From contig BSBK01008423.1 of NCBI GenBank assembly GCA_027943335.1, positions 186,001 to 250,000 of the forward strand: a stretch of 64,000 bases of DNA, in the 5' to 3' direction. The DNA is from Chamaecyparis obtusa. Lineage: Eukaryota; Streptophyta; Pinopsida; Cupressales; Cupressaceae. Each line of letters opens with the position of its first letter. Within the stretch, counting starts at the first letter, position 1. The position numbers were made by a program, and so were the translations under genes. Below, piece by piece: positions 13,703 to 25,141 of the stretch. The notes under the pieces are model-generated. The model was not told the origin of the DNA. It worked only from the letters and a program-made list of their open reading frames with translations, and made no database searches.

Positions 13703-14260
13703 TATTAAAGATCGAGAGTTCACAAAAAAACATTACAACAATATAGGGGACGCTGAGTCTCAAGCCACCAATCCAAGAGAAACAGCTAGAGAATCTTGAC
13801 GATGTCCTTCATTAGGGAGCTCCTTCCCCTGTTCTTTTTTATATATTGATAATCGAGAGTTCAAAAAAGATTCAGGGGAGGCTAGGCCTCAACCCATCAG
13901 TAAGACGAAAGAGTTATCATAAAGCTAAATAGATATAGGTAGTGTACAAAATAACAACATGTAAGAGTTTAAGATGAGAACAAAGGAACATCTTTAGTGC
14001 AGAACATCATTATGGTTAACCATCCAAGTAGTCCAGCCTAGAGAGCCCTCCATCCAGACCACCTTCTTCCGCTCTAGAATTTGAGTGAAAATATCCAACT
14101 TGTCAAAACCAGGGCCATTATTGTCCCTGATATCTTGAATTAGCTTATCAAGCGCCGCATCAAACGCAGACTGATCGTCCACAATGCTGGCCCATTCGAG
14201 GCCATCCTTCTTTTTTTGGAGATCTTTCGTGCTGTTACATACTCTTCCTCTATGTTCGAT
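13636..14260 (-). mobile_element. 5'-truncated non-LTR element with a (TA)n tail and 13-bp TSD
   Basis: The sequence ATTTTTCTAATAT occurs at 13623-13635 and again at 14261-14273, directly flanking the insert. Read on the minus strand, the insert ends GAACTCTCGATCTTTAATACC and then a (TA)n tract (13634-13699). A simple-repeat tail plus a target duplication over 10 bp is typical of LINE or SINE insertion. The tail motif (CGAGAGTTC on the plus strand) appears twice (13716 and 13853), so a second fragment is probably nested or tandem. The coding part (13994-about 14215, minus) ends WTTW...DVLH before a stop and matches 30735-31022 and 38230-38385. Confidence 0.65.
13994..14215 (-). pseudogene. 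C-terminal fragment of an unknown retroelement protein (copy 1)
   Basis: The minus-strand frame is open from about 14215 to a stop at 13994. It shares with 30735-31022 the order FDAAL-KLIQ, RDNNGP-FDKLD, QILERKKVVW, EGSLGWTTW and DVLH-stop. The third copy at 38.2-38.4 kb keeps VWMEGPLGWTTW and a similar C-terminus. I do not recognise the family. Conservation of the same C-terminus next to the element 3' end suggests the last part of an ORF of the mobile family. Confidence 0.45.
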
Positions 14261-14273
14261 ATTTTTCTAATAT

Positions 14274-14680
14274 TTTGAAAAATAATTATAATTTAAAGAC
14301 AAGTACTGGCCACATAGTACTTGTTCTTTATGTTTTAAATTATAATCATGTATGAATTCTAAGAATATCACTATTATCATCCATTTTTCTGCATGAATAC
14401 ATCTAACATCATTTAATAAATGATAATATATAATTATTTATGAAAAAATTAATAAAAAATTCCATTTACTCTATTGATTTTGTAGAATATTTATAAATAT
14501 CTTAATAATAATTTCAAATTATGAATTAAAAGAGACTTTTCTCAAGATTTTGAAACCTTATATATCAAGATAAAACGTAAAGGTGAAAATTACAATAATA
14601 ATTAATTTTTATTGCCTAATCCCAATACCAACTTCCTCTTTCACCAAATTTTGGAGACTAAATTAGTATGGACGGGATGG
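14274..14680. other. 3' flank of XTH-A, shared with XTH-B and XTH-C
   Basis: AT-rich DNA downstream of XTH-A. It aligns with 31060-31420 and with 34905-35248, marking the 3' side of the duplicated XTH unit. No separate gene seen. Confidence 0.6.
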
Positions 14681-16012
14681 CTATGGAGGGCAATCAGGCA
14701 TGGATCCCTTGGGATATCGCTGAAAATCCTGACAATAATCATGTCATATAATTTTCCCTCACATATTTCAGATCAACGATTTGCTTTTTCTTCAAATGTG
14801 AAGAAACCAAAGAGCGATCTAAGAGCACTTTGGAACAGTACTTATCCTTGTCAGCGCATCCAATCATTTGGAAGTTTGTGTAACTCGAAAGAAATGGCTT
14901 ATACGTATAATTGGCCTGGTATTTTCCTCCATCCGTGGCCCATGAAGACGCATCCCAAATGGTTGCATACACAGACATTGGCTTCGATGGGTATATCACT
15001 CCTAGGCTTTTTAATTTAGGAAACTTCCTTATGGGGATACCGTCCACGAAAAATCTACATCCAAAACAAGACTAGATTATTAATTGCAGCATATTAGCTA
15101 GTATAATCTACTGTCTGGCGTGCTGTGAAATCTATTATCAGGGAAGGAAAAACAATTACAGGATTTGAGAAGGCGTCCAGAGAATGCTGTAGTTGTGGAA
15201 ATCCTGATTTGGGTCGAACCAGAGATGAAATCGTTGCTCTCTGCCGATCAGATTTCCGTCTCCTGTACCATTGCCATAAACATTGGTCTGCAATGTGTAC
15301 GGCTCTCCTGGTATTGTTCCCAAGAACTCGATGTCTATTTCATCGTGCCATCCATCATAAACTTGGTTGTTCGAAAGCTGATCATTACAAATCACCCATT
15401 AAAATCTTCCATTCTCATTCACACTGATTAAAACAAGAAGAATTGCATTATATCACCTACTTTAGCAATAATGGGTTCCAAAAACTTATCTATAATGACC
15501 TTAAAGAGTCCAGTGTAACACTAATTGCATGGCATAGGTTTGAGAATACATACATAGAATGAAGTGATGAGCCCTGCAGTATATCCTGCCTGGAGTTTAA
15601 CAGCAGCGTTGAAGAAGCCATACATGTAAGCCTCTTTCGACTTGAACCCACTTCCTGCAATCCCCATCATTCAATTCAATTCACATAAAATCTTCTTAAA
15701 CAAAACAAAAAAGAATTGCATTAGTAATGATCATGTCTTACCAGATGAGCTATCTGATGTGAGTGTAACAGAGTAACCATCTTCTGAAACATTTTGGTGT
15801 TGGCCTCCCCACAGATTGGCATACGCTTCAGAAAACTTGTAAACTCTCAGATAATTGAGCAGGGGCAGTGTTGGCTCTTGAAGCATGCTATCATTCTCAC
15901 CACCACCAGCTAAAACTGGTGTACGGTGGTCTGCCATTTTTAGCAATAAAAGTAGCAGCATGAGCACATTCATGTTAAGGCAGAGGAAGGGTGGAATGAG
16001 ACGGAATGCCAT
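14681..16012 (-). pseudogene. XTH-A: xyloglucan endotransglucosylase/hydrolase copy with a 3' frameshift
   Basis: Four exons on the minus strand: 15742-16012, 15554-15654, 15160-15377 and 15054 down to 14739, with GT...AG introns of 87, 176 and 105 bp and matching phases. Exon 1 encodes a hydrophobic leader (secretion) and the start of the GH16 fold. Exon 3 has the catalytic [10 protein letters not shown], with the two glutamates of the family and the Asp between them. Exon 4 has [12 protein letters not shown] and the XET C-terminal region. Compared with XTH-C, two bases are missing near 14742, giving a TGA at 14739-14741 just after NYMT. The conserved Cys-containing tail ([11 protein letters not shown]) is still readable in another frame down to the old stop at 14681-14683. 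The predicted product is 301 residues lacking that tail. It is probably a recent pseudogene, but a truncated product cannot be excluded. Confidence 0.85.
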
Positions 16013-17790
16013 GTGGAAGCTCTGCTTAGAGTGTGCTTGGCTTGCTGATATGACTTCATGCCCATTGGTGTTATGTATTTAAATACCCGCTAGAAGAGAA
16101 TGGCCTGAAAGCTAATGAATCAGATTGTTTATTCAATTCAAAATCTGCTTTGATTTTGTGTGTAAGGCAAGCTAGCAAGTGGAATGAAAATTCATACAAA
16201 ATTGCATGCAGTTTCTGATTGAAATCAAGCCGTGCTTGTATTTGAAGTCAAGTGAGTATTAAGGGAAATAATAGCAGTTCAGAGGGGAAAACCCATGATT
16301 TTGTTCCTCACAGTTGACACCCAAGCCAAATATTTTAAGGAGAAGAATTGCTCACATGGTTTCTTCTCTAATAATTCTGATAAAAAATCCCATGACTAAT
16401 TCTTAACATTGAATTTTTTTAGATTGAATCATAAAACATACAACTCAATAAAACATCCATTATTTCATATAGAACTTAAAAACCTATATTTTGATATATC
16501 ACATTGATTTCTAAACTTAATTATTAAATTTAAATTATTTATAATTATGATGAACGTGTTACACTAATTAATCTAAATAACTTTTATAGTTTCCAATTTT
16601 TGAATAATCTGATTTCCATGCCCTTCATTTCTTTAAAAGAAACTCATCTATACACAATATTTTTTTGTATAGAGAAAATCCCTAATGTTATAATAATTTA
16701 TGTGCTTGTCATTTTTTTATAGAATTTTTTCTTGCTTTCTTTAGAAATGAGTTCCCCCTTAATGTTATATTTTTTTCAAATAAACTTATGCTCTACAAGT
16801 GCATAATACAAAGTTTGCATTAAAATATATAAAAGTAATTGTAATAAAGTAATCATGATTTCATCTTCTATGTAAAGTTTACTATTTATAAACAAATTTT
16901 ATTTTATTATTTATTTAGTATATTATATGTTAATAATAAATAATTAAACTTTAAAAAATATATATATTTTTAAATTTTAATTAGTTATTATTTGTGTTAT
17001 AATATATATTCAATATCTTCAAGAGATATGGTCATTTATATGATTGATCATTCATTTCTTTCAATTAAATATTTTATTTTATGATATTATTCATAAACAT
17101 ACATATATAATGATAATAATCAAGAATATTTCTAAAGATTGTAATGATGATTGAGACTCTTGGATATATGGGACAAGTCAAATGACCAATCTATAATGGT
17201 GTTTGTTATTATTAGTAATGGGTTTGGAGTCTTATACACTAAATTCTAGGAATGCAACAATTTTATCGATCCTTTGTTATATTATATTAAAAAGTATTGA
17301 ATGTTTATTTAATTTTATTTTTAATGAATTGTATAAAATTTTAATTTATATATAATTAAATAATAAATATGTATTGAATATTTAATATAAAATATACTAT
17401 TAGAATATAATAATATTATGATATTTTCATTATTAAAAATATCTCTAAATTATTAATATAATAATACTTTAAAAAAATATTTAATAATTTACATTGTATA
17501 AATTTTAAATATAATTTTTATAATAATAAATAAATAGATTTAATTTTAATATACAATTAATTATACAATAATACACTAAAACTAGGTACATATAATAACT
17601 TATGTTTAAATTAAAAAGTGTTAAAAATGGTAATTTAGAACAAGTGCCACGTGGTGGCTAGTACTTGCCTTTTAGTTTAGTAATCAATTTTTATTAAATT
17701 GTGAAATATAATTAGAATTTTAATAAATTTATTATATTTTATTAAGTATAATTCTATTTAATATAAATTAATATAACTATAAGTCTAATA
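16013..17790. repeat. XTH-A upstream region fused to a second copy of the AT-rich duplicated unit
   Basis: 16013-16380 is the XTH promoter region and matches 36575-36945. At about 16381 it switches to the block also found from 12155 and 34107. This junction records a rearrangement between duplicated units. No gene is seen in the stretch. Confidence 0.65.
16076..16085 (-). promoter_or_regulatory. TATA-like box of XTH-A
   Basis: TATTTAAATA, about 64 bases upstream of the XTH-A ATG. It is kept identically at the same distance upstream of XTH-C. Confidence 0.6.
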
Positions 17791-17870
17791 ATAAAAAATT
17801 ATAATTAATTGAAAAAAAATAATTGTTGCTTATTCTAACAATTACCACTATTACTGAGGGAGCACCGAAA

Positions 17871-20745
17871 ATGACCGAAAATAAGCAGCAAGCGAAATCT
17901 CGAACTAAGACTCGAAACAAAGGCTTTAAAAAATTAGGGCATGTGGATTTGGGTTTTTTCATTAGCGATAGCAGAGAAGTTAAGGATGCTTGCAATAATT
18001 TCTTTGACGATGACACCAGCAACATAGGTTTTTCAAGCTATTGCTTTAATTGCTGGCTGTATGGTCACAAAGAAATTGATTGCCGTAGAACAGATGTCCA
18101 TTCACCGAGCCCTAATTATGAGCACCTCAAAGCTTTCATTGCTACGTAGAAACATAAAACCCTTGAAGAAGGCAGGATCTCCAAAAATGTTCCAAACCCC
18201 AAGGATTTAGATCTCCTAGTAAATGAACCTACCTTGAGATCTAGGGGATTCACAGAAGGAAAAACCAAAGAATGCATTATCATTTAGAAACCTAAAATCT
18301 TCACGGTTAAGGATCTGGATTGCTAAATCAACTGGTTCTCCAAAATGAAATATGCACTGCACAAGTTGAGCATCCCTGGGATTGAGCGGACCCTAAAATC
18401 TAGTAATGATCCAGTCAAAAATTTTGATGACCCTCATTTTGCCTTGAGGAGAGGGATTTTCAATGGCCCAGGTGCATCTCGGGAATGCAAAGCCAAATGA
18501 GCATGAATGGTAGCAGGTCAAAGGTAAAAAGAAGGTAAGAATGCATAATGTTAATAAGAATTGCTTTGAGCTATCTCTGAGAAATTCATTCGATACATTG
18601 GGTACAAAGAAAGATAATCCTAAATGCAGCTCATATTCCCCCCCTCATATCCACAATAGGGTTTTGGAAAGGAAGGGAAACCTCAGGGATAAGTGCCACA
18701 AGCACAAAGATATTCCACGGTCTGATCAGAATCATATCCCCCCTTCCTTTGTCAAAACCCTAACTACCTGTGCTGGGTTTGTCATTAATAAGGAAAATTT
18801 TGAAATACCTAAATCTAAGATTCTTGCTCATAGAGGTGGGGAATATGAGCCTCCCTCGAAGTACTACTCTCCACCTCATCAGTGAATTACTGGTAAGCAA
18901 TTAAATTATAAATCCAACCCAAGTACTAATGGGGCTAAGGTTCCACAGTCAAAGGTTTCATATCCAGTTTACACTCCGCCACACAAGCATATCAGCAATC
19001 AGATGCTTAGTCAAAATATAGCTAGAGTTTGCTCTAACCGGGATTCTAACAAGCTAATCTTAGATGATAATTATATATTGCAAAATCAGAAGTATTATGA
19101 AGATGCAGGTGTTATTGTTCGATGGAGAGGAGTAGGAGCTAGCATTCTGCATATTTCAAAAGCACTGATAGCTATACTCCCCAGCGAGGTAAGTATCACT
19201 GCCCTTATTGATTTTTTCTTCTTAATAGATTGCAAGAAACCAGAAACTAAAAGGAAGATATTAGAAAATCATGATCTAAAATTTAGGCATGAATCTTTTT
19301 TCATAACTAATTGGATGCCTCTGTTCAATCCATTAAATTTAGATAACTTTGAAGTAGAAAAAGCTATTTCACTTAAAAACTTACCAATAGAATTATCAAA
19401 TCCGGACTCTGTCAGTAAAATAGGTAATAAAATTGGTAAATTAGTAAGAATCAGTGAATCCATACCTAAAAAAATAGAGAAGACTATGATTGTTAAGATG
19501 AACATACACCAAAACTTCATTCCTCACATGTATCTATGTTTCAATTCCAATACTATCATAATTAATCCAATTATTATTGAAAATTTCATAGAAGATCATT
19601 TTAAAACTAATATAAACAATCCAATTGTTAACAAGAACTCCAAAAAAACTACTAATCTCTTAAAAATTAATTTGGATGTAAACATAAAATTCCATGCAGA
19701 TAAAGAAGGTTTCACTATCACTAATGTAGGGGATAATAGTACAATAACTCCTCACATTAGCAATTTCCCCAGTAAGCCTACTTAGGAAAATGAGCAACTT
19801 AACAGCCAAGCTCAGGTAGCTGAGGCTCCTTACCCATTACATTGGGAGAGTATCTCCCCCCATAACATACCATTAGCAAACAACATATGTGAACCTCTGA
19901 TTACAGATCAGCCAGACGGTATCCTAGATTCTTATAGAAAGGAACTCCTATTAGAAACTACAGCTAGATTACAACTCCTTGATGATGTAGCTTAGCTAGA
20001 CCCCAAGGGCTTTATGGCTAAGGACTCTATGTGTACTAAGGAACACTTGAGCAGAAAATAGAATTATACTCCTTTAGATTTATCATCACTAGGAAAACAA
20101 TTGGAAGATGAGCAATGTACTAAAGAAATTAAAATTATAATAGACTATATAGGGAAGGCCATCACAAATGAACTTATGGACCTATTTATAAATGAAATTT
20201 GTGATGAAGAAGAGCTAAGATATCAAAAGGATGTCTTAATTAGGAAGATTTTGGAACTCAAAAATCTTGAGGAGGAAAATGAAGATCCAAGGGAGTGTCT
20301 ACAAAAAGATGAGGAACCAAAACCGTCTTCTACTATGGATCTAGAAACTCCTAACAAAGGATTCGCTGACAATTTGGAAAACTTGATAGAATCATATGGT
20401 CAAGAATCCATTGAGGCTGAAGATGCCCTCATCGATTTAGAAAGGGAGTTTAGAGAAGAGGGTCAAATAGAATTCCTAGATTCTACTCCTCATCTTAAGG
20501 ATAATGCAGAAAACATTGCAGCAAACATTGAAGATATTTTTGGTATTACAAATGAAGATAGACATCTTGGAATAGCCGTCAACAAGGAAGGCTTGTCCTC
20601 CCCCAAAATAAACAAGACCAAGAAAAAAAGAGGGAGTAAATCTTTCATAGAACTCAGAAACATAGCAGGCGGCACTGGAAATCAAATGAAGATCTCTGAT
20701 ATTCTGAATAGCGGGAAGGGGAAGTGCCTTCCCAAGCAGCAATGA
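17871..20745 (+). pseudogene. LINE ORF1 (RNA-binding protein), decayed
   Basis: ATG at 17871. The first part encodes a basic N-terminus and a zinc-knuckle pattern CFNCWLYGHKEIDC (C-x2-C-x4-H-x4-C), ending in TAG at 18147. The frame changes near 18500, and from 18541 to 20745 everything is in one frame with stops at 18883 (TGA), 19783, 19993 and 20059 (all TAG). A YSPPH motif is near 18870. The stretch around 19310-19460 (WMPLFNPLNL...KNLPIEL...GKLVRI) resembles the DUF4283 domain of plant L1 ORF1. The acidic C-terminal part ends GKGKCLPKQQ, with its TGA overlapping the ORF2 ATG. In L1 elements ORF1 coats the RNA. The position of a zinc knuckle before the DUF4283-like part is unusual, as it normally follows. 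Confidence 0.75.
20713..20745 (+). promoter_or_regulatory. Stem-loop and ATGA stop/start overlap between ORF1 and ORF2
   Basis: GGGAAGG (20713-20719) pairs perfectly with CCTTCCC (20727-20733) across a 7-base loop. Eight bases later comes ATGA, in which the ORF2 ATG (20742-20744) overlaps the ORF1 TGA (20743-20745). The second long LINE has the same stem, loop length and 8-base spacing at 63103-63135. Translational coupling through stop/start overlaps is known for some LINEs (for example SART1). A coupling role here is inferred. Confidence 0.6.
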
Positions 20746-23700
20746 AAGTGACATCCTGGAATGTTAGGGGTCTAAATGCCCCTAACAAAAAAAGACTCTT
20801 ACAGAGGTACCTAAAGAATTTTGAATTGGAAATTATAATTCTACAAGAAACTAAATTAAATACTGATGAAAGCATGAAATTTAACAACAAACTGGGTTTA
20901 TGGAAATCTAAATTTGTACCAGCAGTTGGTGCATTAGGAGGCCTTGCTACCTTATGGGACCCCCAGAGAGTTTCATCCTTAGTCCTATCTAGCAATAATA
21001 ACTAGATGGTCTTAAGGATCAGCAGCCTCAAATCAAACCTTAAATTTAATCTGATCAACATTTATGGACCTATTCAAAACATAGAAAAAAGAAGGGTTTG
21101 GCAGGAAGTCCAATCCATATTGCAATCAAACAGAGGAGAGACACACATCTTAGGTGGAGATTTTAATGCTATCTTGAGCATCGATGAAAAATTTGGAGGA
21201 TCACAGTATATTTTGCAATCTCAGAAAGATTTCAATCAATGGGTCATAGACAATAATTTAATTACTATTGAGACTATCAATGGAGTGTTTACTTGGAACA
21301 ATAGAAGGTCGGGTTTTAGCCATATTGCGGAAAAATTAGATAGATTTATGTTCAAGGGAGTAGCATAAAATTTTAATCAATTATTGACTATAGAGATTCT
21401 CCCAGATGTAGGCTCAAATCATTTCCCCATTAGATTATCTATTATCAAAGACTTTAAACCCAATAGAAACCAGTTCAAATTTGAATTTATGTGGTTCCAA
21501 GATCAGGATCTTATCAACCTTTTAGAACAATGTTGGAACCAAATGATAGTCGAGGGATCTAAGATGTATAGCTTAGTAACTAAACTCAAAATCATTAAAA
21601 ATAAAATTTTGGAATGGAATAAGGGTAAATTTAATAACATCTTTGAAGAAAAGATTCATACTGAACAAGAACTAGAGAGTCTTAATAACTTAGTCATAGC
21701 CCAAGGTATGAATGAGGCTAGCTATCTAAAAGAAAAAGAGCTCATGACTAAATATAATGTAATCTTACTTAAAGAAGAAATTTATTGGAAACAGAAATCC
21801 AAGGAAGCTTGGCTTAAAGAAGGGGATAATAACACTAAATTCTTTCATCAATCAACCAACCTAAAAAGAAATATCAATAGGATTTCCAAGATTAAAGATG
21901 AGATGGGGGAACTCTTAGAAGATCCTAAAGACATCACAGTTAGGATCATAGAATTTTACAACTCCGTACTTAATAATACATAAGCGATTGACCTTCAAGC
22001 CCAAAATCAAATGCTTAAGGCCATTCCTAAGCTAGTATCAGATGATGATAACCTTATGATCAACAACAAACTCACCTTGGAAGAAGTCAAGACCACCTTA
22101 TTCCAAATGCAACCGGACAAAGCCCCAGGCCTAGATGACTTTTAGGCGGGTTTCTTCCAAAAATGTTGGCACTTTATGGGAGTGGACATCTGGCAAGCTG
22201 TCGAAGCTACTAGAAATTTTGGCACTATTTTATGGGAAATTAACAATACCTTTTTCTCTCTTATTCCCAAGAAAAATGACTGTATTGACCTAGGGGATTT
22301 CCATTTGATATCACTTTGCAACACTATTTATAAAATATTAGCAAAATGTTTGGCGAATAGACTTAAAACTCTTCTCCTGATTTTAATCTCAGAAGAATAG
22401 AGGGGTTTCATTGCCAATAGGTCAATCCTAGATGGCATTGTTATTGCCCAAGAATTAGTCCACATTGCACAAGCTACCAAGGATCTGAGTATGTTTATTA
22501 AAATTGATATCCAAAAGGCATATGACAAGGTGGATTGGAGATTCCTTTGTAAATGCATGGAAGCTTTTGACTTCTCTAAACAATGGATCAATCTCATCTT
22601 CAAATGTATCTCTACCCCTAAAATCTCCATTCTCGTTAATGGTACCCCAGAAGGATTTTTTGGTATCTCCCAAGGCATCAGGCAAGGTGACCCGCTGTCG
22701 CCCTTCCTTTACATTATCATGGTGGAAGCCTTGGGGAGAACCATCACAAAGGGACAGATAGAAGGTAAGATTATAGGTTTAAAAGCCATGGATAATATCC
22801 CATACATAACCCACCAACAATTCGTGGATGATACTATTCTCCCAAGATTTGCCAATTGCCAAGAGGCAAGGGCCTTCAGAGATGTCCTTAATCTTTATAT
22901 GAAGGCCTCGGGCCAAAAAGTCAATCCCAATAAATTGGAGATCTTCTTTATTAATACGTCACCTAATCAAGAAAAGAAAATCTATAATACCCTTGGTTTT
23001 AAACCAGGCAATTTTCCATGCAAGTATCTAGGTATTGACTTGGATAAGGGACAACTATCATCCAAACTTTGGCATCAAGTATTGAATAAGATTCAAGATA
23101 AGAAAAGTTCCTGGAAAGGTAAGTGGCTCACTAAACCAGGAAGAACCATTATGATTAAATTAGTCTTATCAGCCATCCCAATGTACCAGATGTCTATTCT
23201 CCCCCTCCCCATTAATATTAAGCATAACTTAGATAAATTGTTGAGAGAATTTTATTGGCAAGGTTCATCAGAGGAAAAGAAATTAGCCCTAATAAAATGG
23301 GATAATTTGTGTAAACCTATTTCTATGGGAGGTCTGGGAATTAAGAATCTTTTGTGGTAAAATCAAGCTTTGGGAGCAAAGCTTTTCTGGAGACTCTTTA
23401 AGGAACCTAATTCGAAATGGGTGTCAATTTTGTTACATAAATACATTCCTGAGGTGGATCCAATCAATATCTTTAGAGCTCAATCACATGTTAAAGGCTC
23501 TCGCATCTAGAACTTCATTAAGGATTTGATAGGCATCATCAACAAGTACCTCACTTGGGATGTGGGTTTAGGGGATCAAGCTCTATTTTGGGATGACTCT
23601 TGGGCAGGCTTCCCCCCGCTATCCAAGGAGGATTTTTCATCAAATTTCATTGATCAATGCAAAGCTAACATTGGTACACACTTAAAAGACTATATTGGTA

Positions 23701-24923
23701 TTAGTAAGGACTATGATTCTATCCTAGCCACATTTGGACTTCCTTTTGACCAAGAAAGAAAGAAATTAATTAATATTTTAAAGGATAGAGACATCACTAT
23801 TAAAAATAGATCAGACGCACTATTATGGGTAGGCTCCAATAATGGAGAATATTCAGTAAAAGATGGCTACAAATCCATTATTCGTGAGAAGAATATGGAT
23901 AGTCTAGACATTCCTCTTAATCTCTGCTGGAATAAAGCCTGCCTACCTAAGGCCGGTATGTTTCTCTGGGCGGCTTTGCAGGATAGGATCTTAACAACAG
24001 ATAGACTATGTAAGCTAGGCTTCGAGGGGCCATCTAGGTGCCCCTTGTGCGAAAACTAGGTTGAGAATGTGGATCATCTTCTTTTGAACTGTACCTTTAC
24101 ATAGAATTGTTGGAAATGGTTACAATTTTCCCTTGACTAGAAATCTGCTCTTCCTTCAGACTTGTTGGGCCTCCTTAAAGCATGGCCAACTCTCTATAAA
24201 GACAATCTCTATAAGGACATCTAGATTATTTCACCCTCCATCTTAGTCTGGGAAGTTTGGAAGGAAAGAAATAGAAGGATTTTTACAAATCAAAAATTGG
24301 ATTGGAGAAATATTGTAAATAAAATTGAAGCTTCAATAACGGAAATTATCAATAGCAAAATCCAGGGTATCACATGCTATGAAGATTCCTTTAGATCCTG
24401 GGATAATAAGATAAGACAAAAATGGCCCTCTTTAAACATCCCAACTCTTTTTGGTAGGGGAGGTAGCAAACTGAAATCAGACAGATCTAATTGTATCTGG
24501 AACCCTCCCGAGGAAGGCTGGGTCAAGTTAAATTTTGACGGGGCATCTAGAGGCAACCCTGGGATAGCAGGCATCAGGGGAATAATCAAGAACTAGAAGG
24601 GTGAAATAATTTCTAAATATGCTTGCCCTATTAAACCCACTACAAACAACATGGCTGAATGCTTAGTTGTTCTGGAAGGCCTTAAGATTTGTAAAAAACT
24701 AAATATATCTAAATTAATTGTTGAAGGTGATTCCCAAATAATCATAAATGCCATCAGAACTAAGAAGACACCTAATTGGTCAATTAACTCTAAGATTGAA
24801 GAAATAAATCTAATCTTAGAAACCATCCTTGAGCTCGTTGTAAAACACACTTATCAGGAGGGCAATTCAGATGCTGATGCCCTAGCTAACTTAGGTGCCA
24901 ATGGTATATCTATCTTGGATTAA
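20742..24923 (+). pseudogene. LINE ORF2: AP endonuclease, reverse transcriptase, RNase H; 12 in-frame stops
   Basis: One continuous frame of 1,394 codons with no frameshift. Endonuclease: SWNVRGLN at the start, catalytic-type Glu in QETK (residue 36), INIYGP, GGDFN, then SNH where the family has SDH. Reverse transcriptase: KIDIQKAYDKVDW (about 586-598), GDPLSPFL, and FVDDT with the Asp pair at 696-697. Zinc-binding region near 24050 (CPLCEN...HLLLNC). RNase H: NFDGASRGNP with Asp 1266, AEC, and a C-terminal DADALANLG. Stops are at 21003, 21366, 21981, 22143, 22398, 23358, 23508, 24057, 24102, 24138, 24222 and 24594: nine TAG, three TAA, no TGA. ORF2 carries out target-primed reverse transcription. 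The D-to-N change in SDH would also harm the nuclease. Confidence 0.93.
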
Positions 24924-25141
24924 TTATTATTCCTCTCATCCTAGGTAATGGTCATTCTAACTTAACTGATTATTTATATATCCCTAACTTTTAAGTTATC
25001 ATTGTTTCTCCTTAATTTATTAATCAGTGCCAGCGAGAGATTTTTGTGTCTTTTCCCTGTGACACTCACCAATGATGACTTCGATGGAGGCCTTTTTATC
25101 ATGAAGGTGGACATGTCATCATTACATAGCATGGCTATTTA

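Noticed and set aside
14612..15431. Plus-strand ORFs over the XTH copies (also at 35368-36022)
   Set aside because: They are antisense shadows of XTH exons 3 and 4. The minus-strand exons have splice sites, conserved motifs and consistent phase.
20742..24923. TAG read as a sense codon (altered genetic code) in ORF2
   Set aside because: The TAGs stand for at least two residues (Trp and Gln), three TAA stops also occur, and the intact XTH gene uses TAG as its normal stop. Deamination explains the pattern.
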